A stretch of 64,000 nt of DNA, taken from Metridium senile. Its lineage: Eukaryota > Cnidaria > Anthozoa > Actiniaria > Metridiidae. Positions within the stretch are counted from its first letter, which is position 1; each line of letters begins with the position of its first letter. The DNA is taken from the NCBI GenBank assembly GCA_949775045.1, contig OX459105.1:11299398-11363397 (forward strand), read 5' to 3'. The position numbers and the translations under genes are program-made. Under the pieces are notes generated by a model. The model worked only from the letters and a program-made list of their open reading frames with translations. It ran no database searches and was not told the origin of the DNA. Below are positions 24,141-36,261 of this stretch, one piece after another.

Positions 24141-24377
24141 ATAGTCCCCTTCACAGTTTCCTGCGCCATCTTGAAATTTAACCGCCATGCCTTTGCATTG
24201 AAGTGCAACAAACATTGAGCTTGCAGTGATAGAGACCTTTTAACACTTTGCGGGATGTTTTAGTTAGGACTTTGAAGTCCCTAATTGGATAGTGGACTCA
24301 GCTCAACGTTCGTCTTGCTTCGATGCAAAGGCCCGGCTACCTTTCAAGATGGTGCAGGGAACTGTGAATGGGACTAT
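24141..24377. mobile_element. Foldback MITE
   Basis: TAGTCCCCTTCACAGTT at left and AACTGTGAATGGGACTA at right. Inner matching pieces are GCGCCATCTTGAAA and TTTCAAGATGGTGC, and GCCTTTGCAT and ATGCAAAGGC. Confidence 0.85.
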
Positions 24378-24451
24378 ATATTAGACCATTTCACAGTTCT
24401 CTCTGTTTCACTTGATCAAATTTTATATAGCTATAGCCATTGCAAAAATTG

Positions 24452-24672
24452 TTGTCACAGAAGCTACAGTCCACACTGATGCCTGCAAAGGATGTCTGTA
24501 TAATGAAGATAATTTGTGATTTATTCCAGCTTTTTAAAGAAATATTTGTTTCACCTACCACTGCAACAGCTTGTTGTCACAAACGTGTACAAACAAAATA
24601 TGAATAAAAACATGTAAAGAAAATCTTCTATCCTTTGCAGGCTTCGGAGTCTGGACTGTAGCTTTTATTGCA
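24452..24672. mobile_element. Foldback MITE
   Basis: AGCTACAGTCCACACTGATG then CCTGCAAAGGATG at left; CATCCTTTGCAGG-like and CTGGACTGTAGCT at right. The hydrophobic plus-strand frame over the right arm is not supported as an exon. Confidence 0.75.
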
Positions 24673-25269
24673 ATGATTATTTACTGGCTTTTTACAACAA
24701 CCTGTGGAATTTGCAAGTGTTTTTTTTTGTATGTGTGTATAACCATATTAATCATTAACTAGACAGTGCATTAGTCAAATTCTTAAGAATAAAATGAAAT
24801 GCTATCAAAGCCAAGATTGAATGAAAAGAACCATGAAATGATCCATAGGTCTGGACTATTATGAACAATTTCAAGAAATGTTGTTTATGACCGACTTGCC
24901 TCTTTACATGTTGAAACACATTTAGATTTTATTCCACATGGTTCAGAGGCTTATTTGTCCCAGTTACTCAGTTGCAAATCATTGGTGTATGTGTACAAAT
25001 CTAAGTAGATGTATATAAGTTTCTGCTAATTTCCTAATCTTTATAGATCTTCATGGTAATATATTACTTTCTAGTTTAATTATAGCAATACAGAATTTTG
25101 CAAATATCATATCAATCACTTTATAATTCAAACAATGAAAAACAAAACATGTGTAATGTGTATGGTCGTCTTTGCGTAGATCTAAATCAGCTGATGAACA
25201 ACTTTTCTCTTATTTCATAGAATTTTGCACTGTTAAAATATTTGTAGAATCCTGTTTGTTCATTGTCCA

Positions 25270-25420
25270 AATCGAAATATGGCGTCCAATTTTAATAACT
25301 ATTGTTCTTGACTGGCTAGCCTCGTGTCCACGTTGAAAGACAATGGTGTTTGCACATGTATGCGAGGCTAGTCAGTCAAGAACAATAGGTATAAAACTGG
25401 ACACCATATTTCGATTTGGT
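25270..25420. mobile_element. Palindromic MITE, family A copy 2
   Basis: AAATCGAAATATGGCGTCC at left, GGACACCATATTTCGATTT at right. The arms continue through ATAACTATTGTTCTTGACTG. Confidence 0.92.
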
Positions 25421-25429
25421 GTATTATAT

Positions 25430-26100
25430 CAAGTATATTATGGATATCTAGGAATTAAATCTTTGTTCAAGATCCTTCACACTTATGATGATTAAATAGT
25501 ATAAATCAATAATACAACTCTGACCAATAAATATGAATCAATAAACAAGAAAACGTCATCAAATAACAATACTAGTTATCAATACAACTGATATAACATC
25601 TAAGGTAACAAAACAACCAGTAATATTAGTCAAATATTATGGACTGCAACAATGTATATAATTATAATATAATATGTATTCATTTTGATTTATAATCTTA
25701 TCTTTTGTAAAAAAACTTAAAAAACTAAAACCATATTGATTTTCATTGATATATAACATCTAATAATTATCATTAAAACCCCAACAAATTGGAACTTTTA
25801 TTTAAAAGCATTGTATGAGGATTACGTATTCGTTTAAAGCTTCTTGCAATTTATAAGCATGAACTTAGTCTAACAAAACATTTTATAAATGCATTCATAT
25901 ATGGGAATACTTATTTAATTAAACACTAAATCTACATTTAAATGCTTGGATCAAGTAGACGGGGTAATCACTTGAGTGTGTGGATACACAATGTAGTTGC
26001 TTTATGACTGTAAGTGGATATGGGGGCCCAGCCAATTCCCTAGCTATTGCCATAATAAAAAATTAAAAAATAACAAATCCCAGCTCGATCATAATCATAA
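25430..26100. other. No gene seen
   Basis: AT-rich sequence with no open frame or repeat I recognise. Confidence 0.4.
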
Positions 26101-26102
26101 AA

Positions 26103-26338
26103 TACTCCAGTTTCATGCTATCTGGCACTGCTGTACAATTTGACAAAAGGCACATTTCCACAGGGATAATCTCGATTTGGAGTAAATTCAAATACATTGT
26201 TTTCTATTGTTTAGCTGTATCATTTTACCGCTTGGCTTGGAATTTGTGAATATATTTTTGAGAATAGCCTGTGCAAATGCATGCATCTTTTGTCAAATAG
26301 AACAGCGTGGTACTAGATAACGTGAAACTGGAGTATTG
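26103..26338. mobile_element. MITE, family D copy 2
   Basis: TACTCCAGTTTCATGCTATC at left and CTAGATAACGTGAAACTGGAG at right, with inner ACAATTTGACAAAAGGCAC and TTTTGTCAAATAGAACAGC. Confidence 0.85.
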
Positions 26339-26639
26339 ATGAAGTCCTGTGAGTGTGTTACGCAAAAGACATGGAAAAAAATTGTCCAATATCATAAAGC
26401 CCCATTTCCCCCTCAAGGTAATGTACATGCTCGCCTGGTTTCATAAAATATCCAAACCCCATGGAAAGATGGATATTTGGGGGTGTTGCCATGGATATAA
26501 AATTCCAATCATGTGCTTAAAGTATGGATATTTTATGGAAGTACACATTTTAACCATTTTCTAATTAAACCTTGATTATCTCCTCTGCGTAATGTCGCTA
26601 AGTTATTGTAAACTAACACGTTTTGATATATTATTTCTT

Positions 26640-27400
26640 CTATGACAGTTAACTTGCTCATCATATTAAAGCTTATCTTATTATCAGTATGCACCCTCTA
26701 CGTTGTCATTAATAAGAACCCTCTACGACTATTGTATTTTTGAAGGACCCTCTGCTGCATTGTGTGCAAATATTTCACAAGCTCCAATCTTGTCAACAAG
26801 TACCTTTATCACCTCTACTGTTGAACTTTCATGTTCATAATTTTTCAGGTTTGAATCAAAACTTATTTTTTGATAAACTTTGCTCTTCAGTGTACATTTA
26901 TGAAAACCCACGATTTTTTATTCAGATTTGAATACATTCGGTTTCCGCAGTAACCAGTTTATACTGAATTAACACCACTGTATTTTTTCACTCTACAGGC
27001 CTCACTATTTTTTTTTTATTCAAATTGGAGTAGATTTAGTTTCCCGATCAGTAACCATACACCACCATATTTCCTTGACTTTATATCATTGACCCAACAC
27101 CATCGTCTTTTCCACTCTAAAGGCATCACTCTAGCTACCTTGCTTGATAAACTTTTGTCTTGTGTGTTTATAATTGATGAAATATGAAATTCCACCATAC
27201 ATTTTGGATTCATTTTTGAATTCAGTGTCCTCTGTAACTGTACACCACTCTTTGTCTTTATCTTTACTTTCTATGACCTAGTACGATTGCATGCTAATCA
27301 CCACCATTATCTTTTCCACTGTACTTTAGACTCTATAGTGCTTATAGGCCTCACAATTGCTTTTATAGTTTTATCTGTCATTACTATAATTGTAATTCTT
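26640..27400. repeat. Diverged repeats, possible noncoding array
   Basis: Words such as TTTTCACTCTACAGGCCTCAC, TTTTCCACTCTAAAGGCATCAC and TTTTCCACTGTACTTTAGAC recur with cognate upstream AACACCA(C/T) words. A hydrophobic plus-strand frame near 27342-27406 looks membrane-like but has no partner exons. Confidence 0.4.
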
Positions 27401-27909
27401 GATTGAGCAATTAAGTGGAAACAACTGTAATTATCCTTTTGTAATCACTGTAACCCAAACCTTTTCTCTGATGATGATAATTATGACTACTATACTTTGT
27501 TTCACGCTGTAGACAATACAGTCTTTGTGATATGTTACATCTTTCTATACTTGATTCACCAAGAGTATGGTTGTTGTCTAACCTTTTATAATACCCATTC
27601 TTACGATACCTGGACTTTGAAGTAAAGAACCATGGCTATGCTAATGAGGTATAACCAATGGGATGATATTGGCTTCTTAGAGTGATTAGAGCTTGCTTGC
27701 TTTTTAGATTGAAAGGGATCTGCAAAATAGTGAAACAAAACAGTTATAGATTTGATCAATACCAATAACTAACTACATGAACTATTATTCCTTGTGATCC
27801 TAATAAGTCACATGGCTGCAAAGTATGCCCCATTAGGCGTTTCATCATTTCATTTCATCTCAACTAACAAATTGGAACTTCTTGATTGATGTTCAATCCC
27901 TTCTAAACA

Positions 27910-28165
27910 GTGCATGCATGCATGGGAATTTGCAGGCATGCGGCTTGCACTGCATGAGTCTGCATGAATTTTTGCATGCATGCTGCATGCTGCATGCATA
28001 ACATACATAGCTGCATGCATGCATATTAATACATTAGCTGCATGCATATGCATGCATATTAATACATTAGCTGTATATGCATGCATATACATAGCTGCAT
28101 GCATGCATGCATTATACATAGCTGCATGCATGTATTATACATGGCTGTATGCATGCAGCTATATT
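27910..28165. repeat. TGCATGCA palindromic microsatellite
   Basis: Dense GCATGCATGC words separated by TATTAATACATTAGC. Alternating purine-pyrimidine and self-complementary, so able to form cruciforms. His/Met-rich frames on both strands are artefacts. Confidence 0.9.
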
Positions 28166-28387
28166 ATTAGACCAAAGCAAGGACCAGCAGATCAACCGAC
28201 CATTGGGAAAAAGAGGAAGGATAAAAAATAATACAAATAAAACAAATCATCTCAAGCTAATCCGAGAACTTAATTACTAAATGAAACAAGAGATCAGTAA
28301 ATCTGACTTATAGCTGAAAAAACTATCAGATCAATTAGGAAATCTGAGCAATCCAGGTAGCCCAGTAAGTTGCCACCAGGGCGTCTA

Positions 28388-28450
28388 GTTCCCAAAAGAT
28401 TCGAATTGGGCAAAAATGTACATAACAAAACGTTAGCCAATTTTGCCTAC
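28388..28450. mobile_element. Fragment of MITE family F
   Basis: TTCCCAAAAGATTCGAATTG and GTTAGCCAATTTTG match, in part, one arm of the palindrome at 59485-59667. Confidence 0.55.
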
Positions 28451-28549
28451 TGTGTTTGTCCAATCCATCAATATGGAGTTGGAGGCGGAGCTCAATCAGC
28501 CACTCATAGCTTTAATAATTCATCTATCCAATCAAGACCTAATGCTTAC

Positions 28550-31500
28550 CTAGTTTTATCATGATCTCATTGGAGTGATCTCCTTCAGTAACTTTGTTCC
28601 TTGCTCTCACTCTAACATCATATTTTTTTCCTTCCTTGAGGTTCTTTAGATGATATTCTTCTTTTTCTGCCTTGACCCTGGTTGCTTTGTCCCAGCCAAT
28701 GCCTTCAGGCTTGTATTCTACTATGTAACCAGTAACTTTAGCACCACCATCCCTAGTGGGTTTTTGCCATTGTAACTTTTGAAACGTCTCTCCGGTGACC
28801 TTATTGAAAGTTAACTGAGCCTGGAGGTTTTCTGGAGGCCCTGGTCCATCTAAAACGTAAATAAATAAATCACTTTTTTAACGTCTCAATCTTATAGCTG
28901 GACACGTGTGCCCTACTAATTGGGGAGACTTGGACGCACACTCACTACTGCTACGTTAATTATTTTGCACACAACTCGGCTCACATGTTCATTTTTGACA
29001 TGAATAAATGAATAAGTGGAGGAATTAATGAATAAATGTATGGATATATATAATCAAGCATAACAGGTTACCACATGGACACACTCAATACTGCATCTGG
29101 ACCACGGTGCTTATAAGAGGGCCGTGCATATCAAGTTTTTGGTAAAAAAACGTGGCGCTTATTTGGGGGCGGTGCTTAATTATTCAAGTAAACACAGAAA
29201 CGTTTTCATATGAATGGATTTGCCTTAAAAATGGGAATTCCTTTTTTTTTCTTTTCCAAGACGTTTTTTTATGCAGGTGGTTGTCTATTTATATAATGTC
29301 CATTAGGATTCGAGACTTGATTATTTGCATGATAATACAAATACTAGACAAAGGCACTAGCTAATTCAATTTTGATTGACATTATGTCAGTCTGGCTAAA
29401 TTTAATTGTTTGATAGAGAGCCGTTTGAGTCAACCCACCAAGCTAAGAATTAATAACTAAATTAGGAAAAAGATTAATTAGTCTAAAAGGCTGCCATGCT
29501 CAGCTGCAGGTGCCTTCCCTAATGGAAAACACATACAGGGAGCTATAAATTGTTTTACGTAACATCTTAGTGTAATGCTAATAAATTAAAATGAAAAGAA
29601 ATCAACACACATTGGTTGTAAAAGACTTCACTAATCCCAGTGACTCGTAATAATTTTATATTGTAAACTGTGATGCATTATGGCGTAATTAATATTCAAG
29701 TCTGCCATGTGTTCCATAATAATTTATATTGAATTGAATTGTAAAATAACTATAAGAAATATTATAGCAATTTGATTGGTTGAAGCACATGCTTGTTGAT
29801 CAAGCATTGAACTTTAAAAATTCTACTGTGTATATATAAATAAAAATATCTTTTTTTTTTTTCAAAAGAATTAGGTTGTCTCTGACTAAATTTGATGATT
29901 TTTAATTGGACATTTCGGCTAAATCTTTAGCCTTCATCAGTAGAATTTGTATAATTCTAAATTTAAAAATAGATTCATTTCTTTACATATTAAAGAATTT
30001 GTAAAGATTTAGCCAAAACGTCTAATTAAAAATCATCAAATTTAGTCAGAGACAACCTAATTCTTTTGTAAAATCATGAATCCTGACTACAACAATCATA
30101 TTTTTAAATTTATAAAAATATATATTTATTTATAAGTCAATTTGCATTTTATAAGTCAGAGAAAACTTGCATGGTGTGCTGTACTGCAGTAATTAAGCAC
30201 TTGGGGGGATTGTCAGAACATGAATGAAGTGTTGAGAAGCACTCAGCTTCACGTCATGCTACTCTTAATACTTCAATTATCGTGTTGTGACAAATGCTGT
30301 GTGCTTTACAATTTCACACAGCATGTGCACACATACATTTTCTATTCAATTTATAATTAATATAATTATGATGAATATTTATAAGCATAACAATAAATAT
30401 TATTCATCAAAATTAAAACTATTATTTTAAATTAAATTAAGTGCTAAAAAATTAAAAAAAAGCTTTTGAATTAATAAAAAAAACAATAGAATTTCCACTG
30501 TAGTTCTAATCAATCAGACTACAACAAGCATACTAAATGGAAACAAGCAAATAAACTAGTATAGGCTGCTTCAGTGTTTGATATTAACAATAGGTAATAG
30601 GATGGAATTTGTAACACTTTAATAAAAATGTTAACCTAACTTTACTGACGTTTAGAGCTTTATAGCCCTTCGTCGGAGTAAAGGAGGACTGAAAGCGTAC
30701 TTACATAATCTTCTGATGACAACGTCGTGAGATTTGACAGTTCTCTTAGTTTTTGCAATACACCTGTAAGTTGAAAAGTGATCGTCATCTGACGTAATCA
30801 ATTTCAATATGCTTTCCCTGGTTGTGTCAACATGCTTTCCACGACTGATAGTTCGATTGGTAAGCGTATGTTGCCATGTAAATTCCACGGGTGTGTCATC
30901 AGTGACTCTAACAGAGCATGCCAGAGAGATAACTTGGTTTTGCCATGACTCTACTACTTCATCCGATTGCTTGTCATCAATTTGAAGATCTGGGATAAAA
31001 TAATTTATATTAGTTACTGAGACTTTTGGTTATTTACTACATCATGCCTTATGAAAAATTATATAGTAAAAACACATTCACAACCTCATAAGAATGCGTG
31101 CTCTCATTGGTTCACTATCTCGGGATATGAGACCATAAAATATTATCTACTGCTGAAGCTTGGGCATCTTGTCACGCTTTTTAATATATTATGCAATATT
31201 TTTTTATTTTATACAAGAATTTTCATTTCTTTATTTTTTTTTGGTTCAGTTGTGAATTGTGTATATATTAAAACAATTATTCACCTCGATCAGGATAAAT
31301 GGTTATCGGACGAATATTTAAATATTCTATTAAATATTCGCCCAATAACCACTTTGCCTTTGGTGAATAATTGTTAATTATTTAATGATTATGATGATGA
31401 TGATGACAGTGGTCTGGTGATTAAATGATGTTGATTATGATGATTTTCCTATAATATAATTATCTTGATAGAAACCGGAGATAAATAATAAGAGATAAAG

Positions 31501-34500
31501 ATTGCGGGGAAAAAAGAAGTGCAGTCAGTACATGGTTGATGAAGTAGTCTAAACATTCAAATGATGATGATCGTATAATATATAATTATCTTGATAGAAA
31601 CTGGAGATATAACATAATAAAAGATAACAATTATGGGGAAAAAGAAGAAGTGACACTGCATGGTTGTTGAAGTAGTCTAAACATTCAAAGGGCTAATATA
31701 TCTTGTTTACTTGAAAGGCATCACCTAGTCTCTTGGTTCTTATCTTATATCTGTTAATTTCATATTTTTAAAGGGGGTTGACTGGCCACCCAAAATTTCC
31801 CTCTCCCCTTCATGAATCTCAATTTGCAAGTTGTCATGAGTCTCAATGAAGGTCACAGGAATCCTAGGTATATTGTCCTTATAAGGGAGGTTTTTTGTCA
31901 CCATCTTACAACCACTAATCTGCAGGGGGTAATTATTGGTTAGTGCTAAATAGAAAGCTGTGGCTTTTCAGCTAAATATTACAAAAAATACATTCTGCTT
32001 TGAAACAGTACTACATGAGAAGAATATTTCTTACCTATTGTTCATCTTTTGAATTAGATTAACTGTGGGAATGTTTACCGTGTAAACAATTACTGTTTGT
32101 ACAAAGATACAGCTAAAAGTATTTTAATTTTATTTGAATATCGCATTACCAATGCATTGAAATTGTTATTTACTCTAGACTTAGATGGAGTAAACAATTT
32201 GAGTTTTTGCTGATCAATATTTCAAAGAATTAGTCTTCTTCTGATTATTAGTTATGTTGAAGTAACTTATACCCCATATCATGCAAGAATTTGAATAACA
32301 AACACACAACAAAACTGTTAACCCCCTGAAAATTATTTCAGAGCTTATATTCATGACATCGAACCTGCAGTTTAGCTGAAAACAAAAGTCCCATGACTAT
32401 GGGGCTTATTTTTCAAAGAGATTACAAAGGGAGACTTAGGTTAACCCACAGCTTTTAATATCTAAAAGTCAATTAGCTGTGTCAAAAAGTCTCACTTTTG
32501 CAAATTGAGTCATAAGCTGTGAAATTGCAAAGTCACTGGAGTGTATTATTGCTTGAACTTTTAATAAAAAATAATAAGATTTACTTAGAAAAAGTTATTA
32601 GTAATTCAAGGCATTTTAAAAGTAGTCAAATTAAAGCTGAAACCTGCACATGAAATGAATAATTTGACTTTTCAAAAGCAGGATAATTTTAAGACAAAGC
32701 AATTATATGTTAAATCATCAGTCCCTTTCCTGATAAAATAATTTCAAGCTCAAGAAAGTCTATAGAAGTAAAACTATTCTGCGTATAAAAGCAAGAACCT
32801 ATATTGCTTTTTAATTGCTGACACCATATCATTACAAGATAAATTTATTTTAATTCACCTCCAGCTAGACTGTAGTTTTGGAAATACATGATCAGTCTTT
32901 TATTAGGTGTTCCCCAAGGCACTTATATTGGCCCAAAATATAAATATTCATCTCATATCTCCATGTGGTCTCTAAAGAACAATTTTACAAACTATTTCCC
33001 GGAGTGAGGTCACAAACATCACATGCAAATATCCTTCCTCAGCGTTGCTATAACTTTCTCTTTCTAATTGTCATTTGTATTTTCTCAAGTCATCGTTCAA
33101 CAATGTGTAGGCGTTTTGGCATGTATATCTAAGTGTTGCTGAGCAAAATGATAACAGCTGAATTGTACTCAAAATTGTTGAAAAAAAATACTAAATGTGC
33201 ACTGTTCATTGGTCATTTCCAAAATGACTAATCATTAAAACATTTTATTGTAAGGTGCATTTTTCAACAATATGCAAGATTTTTGAGTGTATTGAAACCT
33301 TAAACGTTGCTGAAAAGAAGAATGGCTAAAAAAGTTTTAACTCCCATCAAAAATTTGAAAAAGGTTTTGCTATGTTCCAAGGTATTTTGGTCATTTTGAA
33401 AACTATTTAAGTATTAAAAAAAAATTAGAAAGATTTTTCATCGTGGATTGAGATAAACGGTATGTTATATTCATTTGTCTCACAAATGTCGTAGGTTTTA
33501 AACAGCAACATTTCGACTGCTACAGTCTTCATCAGGGGATCACATGCTATTTATTTAAGTATTGTAATATATACTCTTCAAGAGTGTGAAAGTATGTTAG
33601 ACTTGAAACTTCAACATTTTTATGACACAGAGAAATCTATAGATTTGATCGAAGGGAAGAGGAAAAACCATTCAAATATCCTTTCTACCTATTTGTATAG
33701 CTTTTATATCCCTTCTTAATATTTTGTAGACATTTGTCTCTCCTCCCATTTTTGCAGTTATTTCTCCCACCCCTTCCATCCCAGTCTATTTTAAGGTCTT
33801 CTCAACTCCTCTCTGATCCAATGCCTCTCCTACTCTTAAGAAAATCACAAAATGTTCTACAAATGCCCCAAACATTAAATTTTTACCCTCATAAAATTTT
33901 GCCAAATGTTTCATAATTTCCGAAGGTATTTTGACACTATTATGGTATTGAAGCGTGTGTGTAGCTAACAATGTGTTATTTCCCCTAGGGTGGTCTATAG
34001 AATGTGTTATTCTCAACAACATGTTTGTATCAAGGTACATGTTGCCCAGCTGTTAATACACGACCTGTCAGTAGACAAGATGAATGACACTATCCATTGA
34101 AAACAAACAGTAATCATCGACTGTGATTTCTCTGGAGTTTGGGGTGTGTCTCACGCGAAATTAATACACATATCAATTCACGAGTGATCTTGATACTACT
34201 TTTTACCATTCATAGAAAGAGTTGTTTTAAAGATATTTCGAGAACAAAATTATAGTAAACAATCTTTTGTCTGCACTAAAACAATTGAGAAAAGCAATGA
34301 TATTAGATTAAAGTGTTTTTTTCTACTTTTCTTTACAATTGGCTTGAACATGCTTGAATAATTTTATGACAAGTTGTTTTTATAGAAAACCGTAAGCCTT
34401 TGAGAAATGAAACTACAGTAAACACCCCTTTTGTCTTTATTTAGGCAATTAGCCGGAGTGAAAACGACGTTTGAACACCTAGAAACGGTTCTCAATTTGT

Positions 34501-36195
34501 AGTAAATCCTCGCTAATAGCTCTATTGAAATGACAAGTAATTGAGTTGAGACTAGAAGTGATTGATCAGCATCGAGTGCTGTTATTTTGTTGATTGCTAA
34601 GCTGAGTTATATTGGTATCACAGATAAGACCTCGACCTTTTGCTTGAAGACAAAAAGATTGGGCCACATGGCTCGTTGAATGTTTTTCTTTCTCATTCTA
34701 TCGCAAATAATTAGGGGACTCTTTAAGCTGATAAGGATAAAAAGACGATCGAGTTGCAACAAAGACGAAAAAGGTTCATTATCAGTGTTTCAAAAACCAC
34801 AAAAACCATCGTACTGGTCCGTCAAAATTCGGCCTAAAAACTCCGAAAAGCTACGTGTGAGGTTGAAAGGTTTATAGCTTTATAATCAGTGTTAAATTTA
34901 TCGCATGGACTAGTTGATAAGAGGGTTAAAGGGCTGGGAAAATCGATTATCACTCGTGAGCGATCTCTCTAGCGCATCGAAGCGCATATATTTACCAGTG
35001 TTTTGCTTGCATATGTTAATCGCTTGAAATGTATAAACAATTTGAAAGAATCTTTCTTTTGAAAGCCACTCGGCTATGACCGCAATAACAAAGGCCAAAA
35101 CGTGTTGGTCTGCGTCGAGATTTATTGGTAAAAGTAACAGGACGCTGGGGAAACGTGGCTCTCTTCGGCTAATATCATGTGCATTTCCATGTGAAAATGG
35201 TTCGAGAGCGTTTGATCGATGACGTGCATTGAGACAGGTGTAAGCCTCGATGAAAAATACTTCAAATATTAAAGAAAATTCGAAGTGACTTCTAAAATGC
35301 GTTAAATAAACTGGCGTATCTTGCGATGGCAGGACTCGTGGAATACAAATTAACACGCGAACAATGTAATAATACAAACAAAAATTCAACACTGTTAGCA
35401 AGTGTCAGCTGAAATCTATTTACTGATTGAAATTCCTGTACTTTTCGGCCGCTCAAGGCGAAGATTACATTATTACAAGGACAGAATTTTATAAATAACC
35501 GAAATAAACGATTTTTTGGGGGGTTTTAGGGAGCATTTGTGTGTACATATATTAATTCTTAATGTAAATCAAGTGCGGAGTTTTTGTCAATGACTTACCT
35601 ACTACTCGCATAAATACAATACTCGTTTTCTCCGATTTCTCCCAAGTGTCTGGTCTTAAACTGCAGAAATAATATCCTGTGTCATTCATTTTCACGTTTT
35701 TTATTTTAAAACTTGCTCTTGTGTCTTCGACGGATTCGATTCTTTCTCTTTTCTCCAGAGGAATTTGAACTTGGAAACGTACTATTCCACTTTTAGGTGA
35801 TTTATCCAATATATTTATTAATTTTCTTCCACGATCATTGTCAGAAATTCCAAATTCTATGGATATGATTTCGGCCTTGTCATCTTTGTAATCCCAGTTA
35901 AATTGAACTGAATCTCCAACGAAAACCTCCTTGTTCTTTGGTACTGTGATAAAATGTGCAGCGGTCGATATCGCTTCTACAAATCCTAGTATACGTGGAC
36001 AACAAGGATGAAATAAGAGAATGAGAAACGAGAAATAAACAAGAAAATAGCAACATATTTCGTGAGTAACAATTAACAACTTGACAGAACAACTTTTTGC
36101 ACACACTCACCATTGATGGAAATTACAACGATGAACACAAACGCTAGTTGAAGAATCACGATCATGCGAGGATGACTTCTTCGATTCTTCGCCAT
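28550..36195 (-). CDS. Immunoglobulin / fibronectin III cell-surface protein, 3' end unresolved
   Basis: Four exons, every boundary phase 1: 36195-36111, 35985-35599, 30989-30705, 28849-28550. The first ATG with a good context starts MAKNRRSHPRM, then IVILQLAFVFIVVISING, a signal peptide. The V-like Ig domain (exon 2, 128 residues) has DTGYYFC on its F strand. Where the B-strand Cys is expected it reads VQFNWDY, so the canonical disulfide is missing. Exon 3 is an ordinary I-type Ig domain: LACSV, then FTWQ, then STYRC. Exon 4 is one fibronectin III module, from GPGPPENLQ through LQWQKP and GYIVEYKP to YDVRVRARNKV. A donor at 28549 shows that more exons follow downstream (below 28550), but no membrane segment or tail could be placed. 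Role: adhesion, receptor or recognition at the cell surface, inferred from domains. Intron 2 (4.6 kb) has no further Ig exon I could see. Confidence 0.9.
29863..30068. mobile_element. Head-to-head pair of Penelope-like tail repeats
   Basis: CAAAAGAATTAGGTTGTCTC at left is mirrored by GAGACAACCTAATTCTTTTG at right, with arms running on through CTAAATTTGATGATTTTTAA. The left unit, on the minus strand, carries an intact hammerhead-like core; the right unit has lost it. Inside intron 3 of the Ig gene. Confidence 0.8.
29913..29940 (-). ncRNA. Hammerhead-ribozyme-like core 1
   Basis: Minus strand reads CTGATGA, A, GGCTAAAGATTTAGCC, GAAA. The CUGAUGA and GAAA boxes flank a perfect 7-bp stem II (GGCUAAA/UUUAGCC). 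Stem III is partial (UGUC with GACA downstream) and the closing U16.1 is lost; stem I is not visible. Probably a decayed ribozyme. Confidence 0.55.
30545..30690 (-). mobile_element. Penelope-like tail repeat, family P, abutting an Ig exon
   Basis: On the minus strand: TTTACTCCGACGAAGGGC, then CTCTAAACGTCAGTAAAG, GTTACAAATTCC, ACCTATTG, AAGCAGCCTATACT. Its head ends about 15 bp from the splice donor of the Ig exon at 30705. Confidence 0.75.
31436..31690 (+). repeat. Tandem duplication, about 127 bp x 2
   Basis: TATAATTATCTTGATAGAAA, GGAGATA and GAAGTAGTCTAAACATTCAAA recur in the same order in two adjacent blocks starting near 31436 and 31563. Confidence 0.85.
31700..33480. other. Ig-gene intron, no exon seen
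   Basis: AT-rich intronic sequence. I looked for Cys/Trp/Tyr-x-Cys Ig patterns with phase-1 splice sites on the minus strand and found none. Confidence 0.4.
33485..33535 (-). ncRNA. Hammerhead-ribozyme-like core 2
   Basis: Minus strand: CTGATGA (33535-33529), A, GACTG-TAG-CAGTC stem II (33527-33515), GAAA (33514-33511). A 6-bp stem III, AUGUUG with CGACAU, follows at 33511-33506 and 33491-33486, so that A15.1 pairs with U16.1 and H17 is U. Loop III is about 14 nt. Stem I does not pair locally (CCC against UGU). The best-preserved core in the window. Confidence 0.62.
33640..35590. other. Ig-gene intron 2, proximal part
   Basis: Holds a 163-codon minus-strand frame at 34910-35401 that begins at TTG, has no family motif, no splice support and only one late Met. 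I do not call it a gene. Confidence 0.4.
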
Positions 36196-36261
36196 TTTGC
36201 GGTGCACCTTAATAGCCAACTCTTCTCGACAATGATGAGGTTGAATTCTCTCAAGTATCAC

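Noticed and set aside
24285..24479. A 64-residue plus-strand frame
   Set aside because: Runs through a foldback MITE and its flank; no supporting motif.
27342..27406. Hydrophobic plus-strand segment after a possible acceptor, like a membrane helix
   Set aside because: Short, inside a diverged repeat region, no neighbouring exon in frame and on the opposite strand to the Ig gene.
27390..27620. Roughly 70-codon minus-strand open stretch that could be a cytoplasmic tail of the Ig/FN3 protein
   Set aside because: No acceptor gives the required phase 1 without a stop; left unassigned.
27850..28231. His/Met/Ala-rich frames on both strands
   Set aside because: Arise from the TGCATGCA palindromic repeat.
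34910..35401. A 163-codon minus-strand frame in the Ig-gene intron
   Set aside because: Starts at TTG, has no domain, no splice signals and only one late methionine; compared by eye with receptor families without a match.
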